Assembly (NCBI GenBank): GCA_036867785.1
Contig: CP145410.1
Location: 930,001 to 994,000 of the forward strand
Reading direction: 5' to 3'
DNA from: Plasmodiophora brassicae
Taxonomy: Eukaryota; Endomyxa: Phytomyxea; Phytomyxea; Plasmodiophorida
DNA length: 64,000 nt
In this document: one piece after another, positions 46,412 to 57,938 of the stretch
How positions within the stretch are numbered: the first letter of the stretch is position 1
How the letters are laid out: each line of letters opens with the position of its first letter
The notes under the pieces: model-generated
Databases searched by the model: none
Told to the model about the DNA's origin: nothing
What the model saw: only the letters and a program-made list of their open reading frames with translations
Position numbers and translations under genes: made by a program

Positions 46412-47123
46412 TTAGCCGCAGTCGGCCATCTTTAGAGTGATCGGGATCATGACCGAGCAGATCGTGCTGTAGACGTGTACCCAAGCTACCAGCCATCATG
46501 AATGGTGGGAGACCCAGAGTGCCGCAGTCTCGTACTACCTGCACAGGTTTCCGGAGTGAAGTCTTCTCCCAATCCCGCTCTTAGCATGATGACGAATGCT
46601 TGACCAAACGGATCGTAGTGCTCCTGTTGAGCATGCAATAAGGACCAAGGCAAACAGAGCTGAATATTAGCATTTACCGGTTTGATTCCGTATTTATTGT
46701 GGCGCTCCGCCAACCTGGTTAAGGTCGCGCCGAGTGCCATGGTGTCCTTACTCAACAAATCGACGAGGGCGTTTAGCATGGACGACAGTGCTCGACCCTG
46801 CTTGGTCATGCTCCCTTTGTAAAGGAGTCTAAGATCAGGAGCAATCTTGAACAGGTTCGAAAAGAACCTAGCGTGCGAACAAATGACATCACATTACATT
46901 CTGAACACACACATGGCAGGACTATACTCTACAGGTCGGAGATTAGGTCTATTGCATCTTGCTCGTTCGGATTTAGCCCAAGACCGCCGCGTACGCCTTT
47001 GCCTTTGCCGCTCTTCAGCGTCTGCCACGTCTTCTGCACGATGGCGATGCGCTCCTGGGTTAGGTTTGGAGAAGCCGTACAGAACGACGGGATGTACTTC
47101 TGCCAAGCAGGCTCTGTTGTCAT
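46412..47123 (-). CDS. globin B (tandem pair)
   Basis: Four exons (47123-46933, 46867-46678, 46623-46539, 46485-46412) give 179 residues, the same lengths as in globin A. Landmarks: DLFFSNLFKIAPDLRLLY, MTKQGRALSSMLNALVDLL, LAERHNKYGIKPEHYDPFG with the proximal His in ERHNK, and LGEDFTPETCAAWVHVYS. The distal E7 position falls in the TKQG/VMQG stretch, so probably Gln. The N-terminal extension MTTEPAWQKYIPSFC and the insert LKSGKGKGVRGGLGLNPN are shared with globin A. Divergence is substantial although gene structure is identical, so the duplication is old and both copies have been kept. Start ATG 47123; shares a 261 bp divergent promoter with the chitin-synthase-like gene. Confidence 0.92.
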
Positions 47124-47384
47124 CACACGACCCAGTGACCTACCCTACTACTTCGAGGTGGCCGGGCAACCAGCGTACTGGTGCGATCTCCCTTCGTCTG
47201 GTGAATATCTGCCACCGATGGGACTAAAGGGACAGAATCGCGTTTGTGGTACAACTCTCGTGTGCTTTTCATTGTTGCGAGTTTCGGCTAATGAGATTTG
47301 TGAAGAAGACCGCGCGTGCCCTACCCGTGGTTCAGTGGAATATATCTGTGTCGGCGTCGGCGACGCTGTGGATAATCAACGGCG
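47124..47384. promoter_or_regulatory. divergent promoter, globin B / chitin-synthase-like gene
   Basis: 261 bp between two divergent start codons. No coding content is needed here, and both genes may share control. No known motif identified. Confidence 0.4.
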
Positions 47385-49229
47385 ATGATCGACTTCGCAC
47401 TGCTGTCGAATTGTATCACTTCGACATTGCTGTTGATTGCCGTCACCCACCTTGTTCTCCACTGGTTCTACTACACCGGTTCTATGCTGGAGAAAATCGT
47501 GAACGGTGATGACCAAGAGCAACGTGTGACGACTGCCCTGGTTGCTACCATGGTCCTCGGCGTCATGCTGCTGTACAATGGCACCATGTACACGATCGTG
47601 GCCAACACCATCTCCTGGGCGCACTTGTATTCGAGCCGAAGTCTCAACGTGTCCGTTTTCCGAAGCGAGTTCTTCTGGGTGCTTACCGTGGAACCGATCA
47701 TCTTCGTCGTTTTCAGCCTGTTCAAGGTCTTCTGCGGCGTGACACAGTTGCTTCGCGCGCAATCTGATGAGACTATCATGGCTCGGCTGTCGTTCAAGAT
47801 GAAAGAGATTGGACGACCGGTGCCCGAGGTGGCCCCGATGCGATTGCACGCCGTGGGTCGCGAACTGAATACGCGGCACAGGTTGTTATCATCATACCCA
47901 TTTACAATGAGCCGTTCGAGCAGCTACGGTCGACCATCGAGAGCATAGCAGGGAATGCATATCCGAAGTCAAGGACGCGAGTCGTCCTGGCTTTCGATGA
48001 CGACCGAATCACGCCAACGTTCGAAGCGGTCTGTAAGCTGATCACGTGTAACGAGAAGGCAACCCTGCAGGGGGATATCGTCTTTGGGAATTTTCTGGGA
48101 CTCAGGTAGCTGTTCCACACGGCCATATATGGCAAGCCTGCCGATTCACGAGCGGTTGTTCAGGGTTGATTGTGCTCGATTCCCACACGGTGGTAAGCGA
48201 CATGTAGGACATAGAGACATGGTCGTCGTCGTCAAACGATAATCACTGAATGCCCATCAGGCACAAATGTGCGCGTTCATGTACTTGCAAGAGGTCCTGG
48301 GGAAGCAGATCCAGAAGCCCCTGCTCTTGTTCCTGGATAGCGATATCACGCTCGACCGCTTGGCGATTGCCCATTTTGTCTACGAGATCACCGAACGGAA
48401 CAACTGCGAAGCGCTGACCGGCTTGATAACGATATCGTCCGGAGGGTTCCTCGAGAACTTGCAGAACGTCGAGTACATCGATTCGCAGGTCCTGCATCGT
48501 GGCACTGAGTCCACGCTAGGCGGTGTATCATGCCTGCCAGGTGCCCTTGCCATGCTGCGATTCGAATCGCTTCGCCTGGTGTCCACCGAATACTTTGCCC
48601 AGCGTCCAGCCACCACTCCGTTCAGTTACGCTCGGCGATCGCTGGGAGAAGACAGGTACTTGACCGAGCTGCTTCTGCAAAGTGACCCGAAGCCCCATCG
48701 CATTGGATTCGCTGTTGCTGCCCGATGCCAAACAACAGGATGTGAGACACTTTCATCGCTGATGAAGCAACGGCGCCGATGGTTCCTCGGGACGGTCAGC
48801 AACGAGGTTTCCGGTCTAACGACCTGGAAGCTGTGGAAGACCCTTCCCCGTCTCCAACTGCTCCAGCTGATGCTGTCGGTAAGAAACGCGCCGCTGTTCT
48901 TGTACTTGGCCATTGCAGAGATTGCTCTGGGGGAGCACAATCAGCTGATGTGGTTGTCGATTGGTGGCTTGGCTGCCATCCAAATCCCAATCTGGATAAC
49001 GGTGACCTACGTCGGCATTACCACAGGACGCGGTATTCTACCCGCCCTCTACTTTCCACTGTATGCGGCATTGCTACCTTTGGCCGGGTTCGCATTCGAA
49101 ATCTATGGCATCATGACCTTCCGGAGACGGTCCTGGGGAGGCCCACGAGCAGATAACGAGAATGGCGCAGCCTACGCTGCGGATGATGAATTCTCGTTAG
49201 AGGCGGACTCGGTAGGCATACGAGTGTAA
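47385..49229 (+). CDS. chitin-synthase-like GT2 glycosyltransferase
   Basis: Exons 47385-47828, 47882-48105, 48164-48203 and 48261-49229 give 558 residues. N-terminal spans (LVLHWFYYTGSMLE, TALVATMVLGVMLL) precede the GT2 domain: VVIIIPIYNEPFEQLRSTI, RVVLAFDDDR, the 40 nt exon encoding ARFPHGGKRH, LFLDSDITLD with the DxD metal site, SLGEDRYLTELLL with the catalytic Asp, and QRRRWFLGT, the processive QxxRW motif. Three to four C-terminal spans follow. It has the core of fungal and animal chitin synthases but lacks a myosin head or cytochrome-b5-like domain. Some other beta-linked polymer (hyaluronan-like) is possible. The frame would break without the 40 nt exon. Confidence 0.87.
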
Positions 49230-49282
49230 GCTATACACGAACATGGCAACAAATTGTGTACAGTAAAGGTCTACACACGTAG

Positions 49283-49991
49283 TTACCGTCGTCGGTGTTG
49301 GTTTCGCTTGGATTTCGACTGAACAGTCTGCCACCCATCGGGATCAATAAGTGGCACGACCTCGGGGACCACTTCATCGTCGTCGTCGTCGTCGTCGTCA
49401 GCGCCATCGACGGCCCTTTCCTCATCGCTAATGTAGGTTGACTTCGGTTTCGGCAACGCAGTCTTGCCTGAACACTGACAGGAGTAAGGAACGGCAGGGA
49501 TAGTTTCACCCTTAGCAATTGCAAGCAGTGTAGGCGGCGATCTGTTCCTATGGATCAGCGTCTTAAGGCCAGAAAAATCAGGCGGGACGACCGTGCAGTC
49601 CGCATGCAATCTGACAACAAGGTCTGCGACCTGAGATGGAGCAAGTCAGATGAAAGCGCTGAGCAAAGGATATACGCTCATACGGTCATACCCATTCAGG
49701 ACTGTCATCCTCCAGTTCACAGTTAAACTTGTTCGCCATGAATAAATCGAGAAAGTCGGCAATATCGAACGGATCGACAGGGTTCCCTTTGCCGAACATC
49801 TTCACCAGCTGGACAAACAGCTCGTTCTGGTTGAGATTGCCGACGGCGTCCGACCCCGCCCATCCATCAGCAATCGCCGTCTGCAGCACGCACCAATCGT
49901 CTAGTGCACAACGCACACCGACCTCGAAAGCACGCTGCGGATGTTGGTTCCAGTCGAAGGATTCCAGCTCCTGACAACTGCAGGGCGACAT
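49283..49991 (-). CDS. TSR2: pre-rRNA processing protein TSR2
   Basis: Exons 49991-49692 and 49630-49283 give 215 residues. N-terminal FEVGVRCALDDWCVLQTAIA and GWAGSD match the conserved helical core and the WGG-like motif. The acid stretch (DDDDDDDD) and C-terminal DPDGWQTVQSKSKRN fit the C-terminal signature of TSR2. TSR2 is the chaperone that delivers ribosomal protein eS26 during 40S maturation. The WGG motif reads GWAGSD here, a variant. The Asp tract is encoded by a (GAC)n-like repeat near 49380. Confidence 0.88.
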
Positions 49992-50141
49992 GATTGGCGT
50001 CGAGTCCGTCACGGACTTGGATAACTCCGCAACCCAGTACGACGGTAACGACCGTGATGACTGATGATTGATAACCAGGGTGGCGCGCCGTAAACAAGCT
50101 GGCGGTCAGCCCGTGAATAAGCGACGCGTTGGGTAGTTTTC

Positions 50142-50450
50142 GTGGTTGTCATGTCGTCGGAAGCGCGTACAACGGATTTCCAGGCCTCTCACCCGGTTGA
50201 TTGTGCCGTTCGCCCCACCCAGTTCCAACCGCAACACAAGAATGTTGTGGTAGGGGTGGAATTCTGCGTCCACCTTGTCAGGGAGGAGAAGGTCAGCGCG
50301 AAGTGCAAGCCCGCAGCGCGAGTGAAATATTTCTCAGACCCTTTCCGGGCCGACAATTATACCCAGCATCACTTACAGGAGCACCCGGCAAACTGGACTC
50401 GGTACCAGCCATTGAGAAACGGACAGAAAAGGATATTCTTCGACCTGTGA
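50142..50450 (+). pseudogene. inverted duplicate, plus-strand copy of a short module
   Basis: A 102-residue frame from 50142 (the starting codon is GTG), ending just after the module. Residues 50 to 102 encode VSAKCKPAARVKYFSDPFRA, DNYTQHHLQEHPANWTRYQP and IFFD. The same module appears in opposite orientation at 50758-50905. The spacing Cys...His...His-Pro-x-x-Trp resembles a BED-type zinc-finger/DNA-binding module, but zinc ligands are incomplete. Likely a fragment of a dispersed gene family. It stops (TGA) right after FFDL where the other copy continues, so it looks truncated. Confidence 0.5.
50297..50444 (+). repeat. left arm of 148-bp inverted repeat
   Basis: Matches 50758-50905 on the opposite strand over 148 positions without gaps. 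The arms are clearly similar but not identical. The 313 bp spacer is unique. Confidence 0.75.
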
Positions 50451-50526
50451 TTCAAGCCGGAAACTCTGCCGGAAGGAACAGCCAACGGACGGCTGGTCAA
50501 CGGCCATGTCAAACTGGGCAGGGTTC

Positions 50527-51099
50527 CTAACGGTTTTTCAGTATTCCGATGTCGACATGCGAAAGACTAACGTGATCAGGCCTGATGTGAATCTCATACT
50601 GTCCAGGTCTGGCGAGTGTTTCGATCTCATGATTGTTGGGGTTCCAGAGCATTTCTGCGATAATGGCATCGACGATTGGCGCATTGATAATGCGAACCGT
50701 AGAGATCTGCGTCGCGCCAAAGTACCGATATAGAGTGGCTCTCACAGGACGCACGTCGTCGAAGAATATCCTTTTCTGTTCGTTGCTCAGTGGCTGGTAC
50801 CGAGTCCAGTTTGCCAGGTGCTGCTGTAAGGAATGCTGGGTTTAATTGTCGGCCCGGAAAGGGTGTGTGAAATATTTCACTCGCGTTGTGGGCTTGCGCT
50901 TCGCGCCGACTTGCTGGAAACACGTCAGGTTGTCGGTAGCGGAAATGTTGGCGCTGGGACGCAACGGTGGCTTGAGAAGTCGACATGACGGAGTTATACT
51001 TCTGTAGCGAGGACGCCGCTTGATGAACTTTGAGGACGCATCGCCCAATGTGGCTGGCCCTCCAACTGTTCGATAAGTATCAGCTATTTTATTCAGCAC
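50527..51099 (-). pseudogene. inverted duplicate, minus-strand copy with one in-frame stop
   Basis: A single reading frame from 51099 to 50527 encodes about 190 residues, interrupted by one TAA codon (about 50842-50844) where the plus copy has TAT. It includes KRKPTTRVKYFTHPFRADN, then after the stop LANWTRYQPLSNEQKRIFFD and a C-terminal region RATLYRYFGATQISTVRIIN. The C-terminal region is absent from the plus copy. The downstream region keeps its frame, so loss is recent or the stop is a sequencing error. Family unknown; module is BED-like at best. Confidence 0.5.
50758..50905 (-). repeat. right arm of 148-bp inverted repeat
   Basis: Reverse-complement partner of 50297-50444. Both arms run from a CGCGAAG-type to an ATTCTTCGAC-type boundary and encode the same module. 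Confidence 0.75.
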
Positions 51100-51240
51100 G
51101 TCAAGTTTCCACTGATGCCCTTGCTGTAGTGCACCCAGTTGGCGCAGAGATCTGTTCTGCCGAATGGCAGGTGTTTGATAGCGGATCCGGGCCTCTGGCC
51201 ATGTAACTGGCTGTGTGTGTGGGCGTGGCAGTCGAGCAAC

Positions 51241-51368
51241 GGGAAATGCTTACTGGAATGATCCCGAACAGGTCTTTAAAGAGCATGCCCAAAGTTACGC
51301 GTTATCGCTAATCTATTCCCGCTGGGAAGCACAAGCTTATTGAAATGCTCCCGAACAACCTTTAAGGT
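51241..51368. repeat. degenerate direct repeat, two units
   Basis: Unit 1 (51241-51283, GGGAAATGCTTACTGGAATG...CCCGAACAGGTCTTTAAAG) and unit 2 (51324-51368, GGGAAGCACAAGCTTATTGA...CCCGAACAACCTTTAAGG) share order and core words. They lie in the 530 bp gap between the inverted duplicate and the ABC transporter. No gene is seen in the gap. Confidence 0.45.
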
Positions 51369-51629
51369 ACCCTTGTGACGCGACTGCATTACGCTGGACA
51401 GGCAGCGAGGGATCCCGAACTATGCTACAGTATAGGTAGTACCAGGCCGCGTCGGGCACGATCTTGTGTGACGCGCATGTCTTCTCACCCGACCGACCGC
51501 TCCGGACGATCCCCTGGTACTCTAGATTAAGAAAGAGTCGCTGAGCCATTGTCGTATTGGTCGCGCCGCCACGTTGTCGGCGTTCCCGGAGGAAGTGACA
51601 TCGATCTGGCGCTGGGGTTGTCTCCAGTG

Positions 51630-54600
51630 ATGGCGGTCAGTCCGGCCCCAACCGAGGACCGCTGGCAACAATCAGCCACGGCGCCGTCGTTCTTCACGCA
51701 CGTGCGCGTCCTGGTCTACAAGAATGCCCTGTTGAAGATGAGGAACCCGTGGGCCTTGTTGCTCGAGCTACTCCTGCCGTTCGCATGCCTCGGGCTGCTT
51801 GTCTGGATCCGAACCAAAGTTCCGTCGACCGCAATCCCTGCGTCGATCGACACGAAATCGTTACCCATCGCCGCCAACGGGACCGCGCCAGCGTTCTTGC
51901 GCAACATCGCCAGCGGGCAAATCCTCGTCATCGCCCCACCTCAGGGGGCATTAAGTGAAGCTCTTCTCGCAAACTTTCAGACCGCGCTCCAGCCACTCGG
52001 GAAGGCAGCCTCTGTGGTTACGATGGCCGATAACGCGGCAATCGAATCGTACATCGACGATGCCGGCTATGCGAAGACGAAACCGCAGATCGTTGCTGCA
52101 ATCATCGTCAATAGTCAAGGCACGTGAGACCGGCTCCGCTCCCGGCCATAGCTCTCCTGACAGCCTCGATTCTTAGGTCCCGCCTTCCAGTACACGATTC
52201 GCATGAATGCTACTGGCCGTGGGTTTGGTGGCGGCGCTGTCCCTATCACCCAGGGGAACATCGAACCGTTCTACATCCAGAACGTTGACACGCAGTTCCA
52301 GACGTATTATGCTGGAGGGTTTATATTCCTGCAAACGGTCATTGATCAGACGATCTGGGCGCTGTCGAACGCCCACATGACGACGTACCCGGCGTTTGTG
52401 GCGCAAGAGTTCCCTGAACTTCCCATCTCCACTGACAACTTTGCGCGTCTGGCTGGTTTCCTGCTCCCCTTGCTGGTTGTATTCGGATACACGTACACGG
52501 TAACGCGCGTCTCCAAGTGCCTGATGGAAGAGAAAGAGGCGCGCATCGCAGAGGGGCTGAAGGTACCTCGCGTGCGTTGAATGGCCCCACCGTGGTAACA
52601 CATTTTCGACAGGTGATCGGTGTCAGCGACCTTGCCCTCCTGCTTTCCCACTTCATTGTATACATGGTCGTGTTCGCCCTCCAGGCTGGATTGATCACCC
52701 TGATTTCCAAACCGTATTCGAATCGGTTCTCCGATCCGTTCCTCGTGTGGCTCCTGTACTTCGAATTCGGCGCCTGTGGCATTTTCCCCATCGCGTTCTT
52801 CATGACACCGTTCTTTACTCGTCAACGAGTGGCATCCATGTTCACTGCCGTTCTGTTCATCGTGATGACGTTTGTGTCATTCGCCACCACCGACATGGGT
52901 CGTTCTGGTCTTCTCGGCGTAAGCCTCCTCCCACCAGTTGCGTTTTCCCAAGGCGTATCCCTCCTCGCCCAGGCCGATTCGGGTAATTATCTTTGCACCA
53001 TAATGAACGCTGCATTCTGCAATGAATATAAACGACTGACGTGCAGGGAGCCTGGGAATCACGTTCAGTAACCTGGACACCCAGTTCAACGGGATCTCGC
53101 TGGGCGATATGCTTGGGTTTCTCGCCCTAGACTTCATTATCTTTACGTGTACGTGAACGGCTGCCGCCTCTGCGCGTCACTCGGCCTGATGAAACGCCAT
53201 GTAGTGATCGCCGTATACCTCGGCAAAGTTCTCCCATCGACGTACGGTGTCGCATTGCCCTGGAACTTCTTCCTGAAGAAGTCGTACTGGATCCGCCCTC
53301 CGGTCGAAACGGCGGCGACCACCTCGAAGGACTACCCAAAGAAGGTTGACGGCGACGGCAGAGACGTGTTCGAGGCTCCCAAATCGACAGCGCCCGTCAC
53401 CGTCTCGATTCGCAAGCTTCGTCGCACGTTCAACAAAGGCGGTACCGTTGCGGTGAGCGACCTCGACCTGGACCTGCACCTCGGCGAGATCTTCGGATTG
53501 CTCGGGCATAACGGGGCCGGAAAGACAACCACGATTTCAATGCTGAGCGGTACGCAGACGGGAACGTATGCCTGCAACCGAAGCGCTTATCAGCTCTCCA
53601 GGGTTCATTGCGCCTGAAAGTGGCACGGCCACCGTGTTCGGCTCTTCGCTGAGCCACGACGTCGCGGGCGTTCGCCGAAGCCTGGGGTACTGCCCGCAGC
53701 ACGACACGCTCTATGCTCAGCTGTACGACTGTGCGGTGGGGCGTGCTGATCATGCTCTGACCTTGGCACAGGACCGTCCAGGAGCACCTGGAGATGTTCG
53801 GCCTGCTGAAAGGCGTCCCTCGCGGCAGCATCCAGGAGGCCGTCAAACAGGTCGTCGAGACAATCGGCCTGACCGAGAAGGTCAAGACGCCTTCGGCGAA
53901 TTTATCAGGAGGGCAGAAGCGTAAACTCAGCATTGGAATGGTACCGTGCTGTTGTTTGCACCACGTATAATTCAACACGTTGACCCGTCTGGCTCTGTGC
54001 AGGCGCTGATTGGCGACAGCAAACTGATCCTACTGGACGAGGTACATCAGATCCTGTAATGCTATGGGCTCGACGGTGATACGTTTGCCAGCCAACGTCT
54101 GGGATGGACCCGTACTCGCGACGTTCGACATGGGAAATGATCAAGCGTGCCCGCCAGGGGCGCACCATCCTCCTGACGACCCATTTCATGGACGAGTAAG
54201 TCGCCACACTGCCCATGCGGGCTGGGTCTAACTCCCCGTTAGGGCCGACCAGTTATCCGACCGGATCGGCATCATGGCACACGGCGAGCTTCAGTGCCTG
54301 GGAACGTCTCTGTTCCTGAAGAGGCTGTTTGGCGTCGGGTACACGCTAACGCTGAGCAAGTCCGGCCAGATGGGATCGGGGACGGAGTAAGCCTGGAATC
54401 GACTGGCACGGTTTGCATGTCGCTGACCCGTGTGTACGAAGCACTGCCGCTGTGTCTGACATCGTCAGGACCCACGTGCCCGGGTCGGAATTGCTGTCCG
54501 ATGTCGCTGCCGAGATGGCGTTCCGCCTACCGCTATCGCATGCGTCCAAGTTCCCCGGCATGTTCGACGATATCGACAGCAAGCGTGGCGTACTGGTTAG

Positions 54601-57600
54601 CTAGGGCGTATCCGTCCGACGTTTGCTACCGCTCAGATGTCGCAGGGGATCGGCAGCTATGGTGTATCGGTGACGACCCTGTCGGAGGTGTTCCTTCGGG
54701 TCGGCAACGATGTTGCCTTGAACCGTCAGTCGGCCAGGAACCTGGTCCGGGAGATGTCCAGGAAATCGCAGCGACGCCTGGCAGGCGCCGATACGCCTGG
54801 AATGCGCCCCGAAGTGAAGAACCTGTTCTTTCGGCACATCAAAGCCATGCTCTGGAAGCGGTTCTACAGTGCCAAGCGCGACCGCAAGGTTTTACTCTGG
54901 CAGATTATCAGTACGTCAAACTCGCAGGGCGTATCCGTCCATTGCCGGCCCTGACTAGTCTGACAGTTCCCATCGTCCTGCTTGTTCTCGGCCTGTTCCT
55001 GGTCGACCTTGTACGTTGTCATCCGGGCACGCGCGATCGGTCTCACACGTGCGACACAGGGCATCCGAACAAAGTTCCCCGCTGTCCTATTGACAGAGGA
55101 CTCACAGTTCGGCTCCAGCACGGTCTTCCCATACGGCGCCACGAACAACGCCGGCACGTTCAAATCCGTTCTGGACAGCGTCAAGCCTCCGCCGACGATG
55201 ATGTACCTGCCGAGTGCGACGTCGAAGGCCGACGTCATGAACGAGCTGCTGGCGAACTACCCGAACGGGCAACCGCGCTATGGTGCCGCGTTCGTGTCGA
55301 GCCAAGGCCTGACCCTGCTGTTCAACACGAGCGGCTACCACTCGCTGCCGGCCCATATCAGCATGCTCAGCAACGCCGTCCTGCAGATGGCATCGCCGAC
55401 GTCGTCGATTCAGCTGACGGCACAGGCGCTTCCATTAACGCCTGCCCAGAAGAGCCGCTCCAGCGCCTTGCTTGCGCTGATCCTGTAAGTTGTCCCGTCC
55501 CCAATGATCGTGAAGCCCTGGACATAAACCTGAACCTGGTCGACAGGGGGCTCGCATTCGCGTTCATTCCTGCATCGTTCGCCGCTTTCGTCATTCGTGA
55601 GCGGGAAACGCAGGTATTGCAGCAGCAGCTGGTGTCGGGCGTCAGTACGACGGCCTACTGGATCAGCACCTGGATCTGGGACTTCATCTCCGTCATGGTG
55701 CCCAGCGTCGTCTGCATTGCCCTGCTGTACGCGTTCCAAGTCACGCAGCTGACCGACGACGGGACCATGGGCCCCGCTGTGCTGATTCTCGTCTTGTTCG
55801 CCCTCGCCAGTACGCATGCGCGCCGGTTGGATTGCACACCCAGCGCTCAGGGGGCACGATTGGAACAGTCTGCCCGTTCACGTACATCATCAGCTATTTC
55901 TTCAAGGACTCGAACTCGGGCCAGACCGTGATCCTGTTCGTGTACATCATCACCGTCAGCGGCCTGCTGATCGCGCACGGCATCATGTCGGTGCCCCAGC
56001 TGGGCGTTACGGTACGCGAATGGCCCGGGCTTCCCCGTCGTTTCGCGCTCCCTGATTTGCCCTGCAGGACGTCGACAACGTCCTGATCTGGATCTATTAC
56101 CTGTTCCCGACGTTCTCGATGGCACAGGGCTTGTCCAACCTGATGAGCCGCTCGTCGACGTTAACGTTGAGCAACAAAGTCCCTGGCGTACGTCGCAACG
56201 ACTGGCACCGTTTTACCGTACCGGTGGTTCACCGCTCTCATCGTCGTTGGCTCGTTGCAGATCTGGGACATGGACGTCTCCGGCAAAGTGCTGATCTACC
56301 TGTGCAGCGAGATCGTTGGGTACTTCGCCATACTCCTGCTCATCGAATACGTTCGCCGGACGCCGCGCCTGCTGGCAATCATCTCCCGGGACCGGTTCCT
56401 GGACGTGCGCCCAGTCGATGGCACGCCCGACGAGATCGACGTCGACGTCGCTGCTGAAAAGCAGCGGGTCCAGTCCGGCGGCGCCGACAAGGACGTCATT
56501 GTCCTTCGCGGCCTTCGAAAAGTGTATCCGTCTCCTACAGGCGTCAAGGTGGCCGTTAAGGACCAGTGGTTCGGGATCCCCTCTGGCGAATGCTTCGGGT
56601 TCCTCGGCGTTAACGGGGCAGGTCAGTCATGGCGACGGGCAACCGTGACGAGTCTGTTCGACGGTTGAGCCTCGTTCTCAGGGAAGACGACCACGATCCA
56701 GATGCTGACGGGTGACGTAGTCCCGACCAGCGGGACGGCTCACCTGTTGGGCCTGGAGATCACCCAGGAGCAGCGACGTGCCCGACAGCTGATCGGGTAC
56801 TGCCCACAGTTCGACGCCTGTCAGTTACCTGCTGTGTGTGATATAGCTGCTGAGCGACGCGAGTGACCCCATTCTGTCCAGTGATCCACTTGATGACGGC
56901 TCGCGAGCACCTGCACATGTACGCCGACATCAAGGGCGTGCCCGTTGCTGATGTCGGCCCAATGGTCGACGAGCTGATCGAGCAGCTGGGCCTGCAAATG
57001 TACGCCGACCTTCCATGCGGTGGGTATTCGGGCGGCAACCGGCGCAAACTGTCGGTCGGCCTGGCCCTGATCGGGTCGCCTCCGCTCGTCTTCCTTGGTA
57101 TGAACGTCCCATCATCACTGATCACGTACGCCGTATCTGGACACTGACAGCGTGCTAACAGATGAACCGTCCACCGTACGAACGCCTGACTTGTGCAGGT
57201 GGACTTTTGACTAACTTCACCCGTCCGTTCCCAGGGAATGGACCCGAAATCGCGCCGGTCGCTGTGGGACTTGATCTGCCAGACCATGTCAGGGAAGAGC
57301 GTCATTCTGACAACGCACAGCATGGTCCCGTTTGGCCGTTGTCGGCGCGGTTCGCTATAGCTGATTTGCCGTGCCGATTAGGAGGAGTGCGAAGCCCTGT
57401 GCACCAGAGTCGGTATTCAGGTCAGTGGCCGACTCAGCTGTCTGGGAACGCCGCAGCACCTGAAGGACCGGTTCGGCGACGCGTACCAAGTCGAACTGAA
57501 CGTCGTGGAAGGCAGGTTGGACGAAGCGCCAGCGTTCATGAAGTTGTCGTTCCCGGATTCGGCCTTGGTTGAGGAGCAGGGTTCCAACCTGAAGTACCGC

Positions 57601-57807
57601 GTGCCGAAGGGACGGTCGCTGGGCGACATGTTCCGCATCATCGAGACCGGGGCAACGACATTGTTCGACTCGTACTCGGTGTCGGACGTGACGCTCGAGC
57701 AGATCTTTATCCAGTTTGCAAGCAAGCAAACGGAGGAGCTTGGTCACGTGCGCGGCTTAGTGGACCACGTGACCGTCAATGTTCGCCCAGACGCTCCTCA
57801 GGCCTGA
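51630..57807 (+). CDS. ABCA-subfamily full ABC transporter
   Basis: Many-exon gene from ATG 51630 to the stop at 57807. TMD1 starts [20 protein letters not shown] and continues through [13 protein letters not shown] (the ABCA KEKRIKEGMK-like motif). NBD1 has the Walker [20 protein letters not shown], signature [12 protein letters not shown], Walker B LILLDE|PTSGMDP and [16 protein letters not shown]2 includes [21 protein letters not shown]2 has [46 protein letters not shown] and ILTTHSMEE. ABCA proteins move lipids or sterols. Both Walker B motifs and the NBD2 Walker A are cut by introns, and DEPST is a 14-nt exon (57162-57175). Exon list is otherwise approximate. Confidence 0.93.
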
Positions 57808-57938
57808 CCTGCTGCAACGTTCGCCACATCGTTACAGATCTTCTCCCCTGTTTACGTTTCTATTGCCCAGACTGTCCAGTACACCAATTCGGTTGCGGGG
57901 AAGGGCGTGCGACAGTCCCATACGTTAACGTGTATTCA

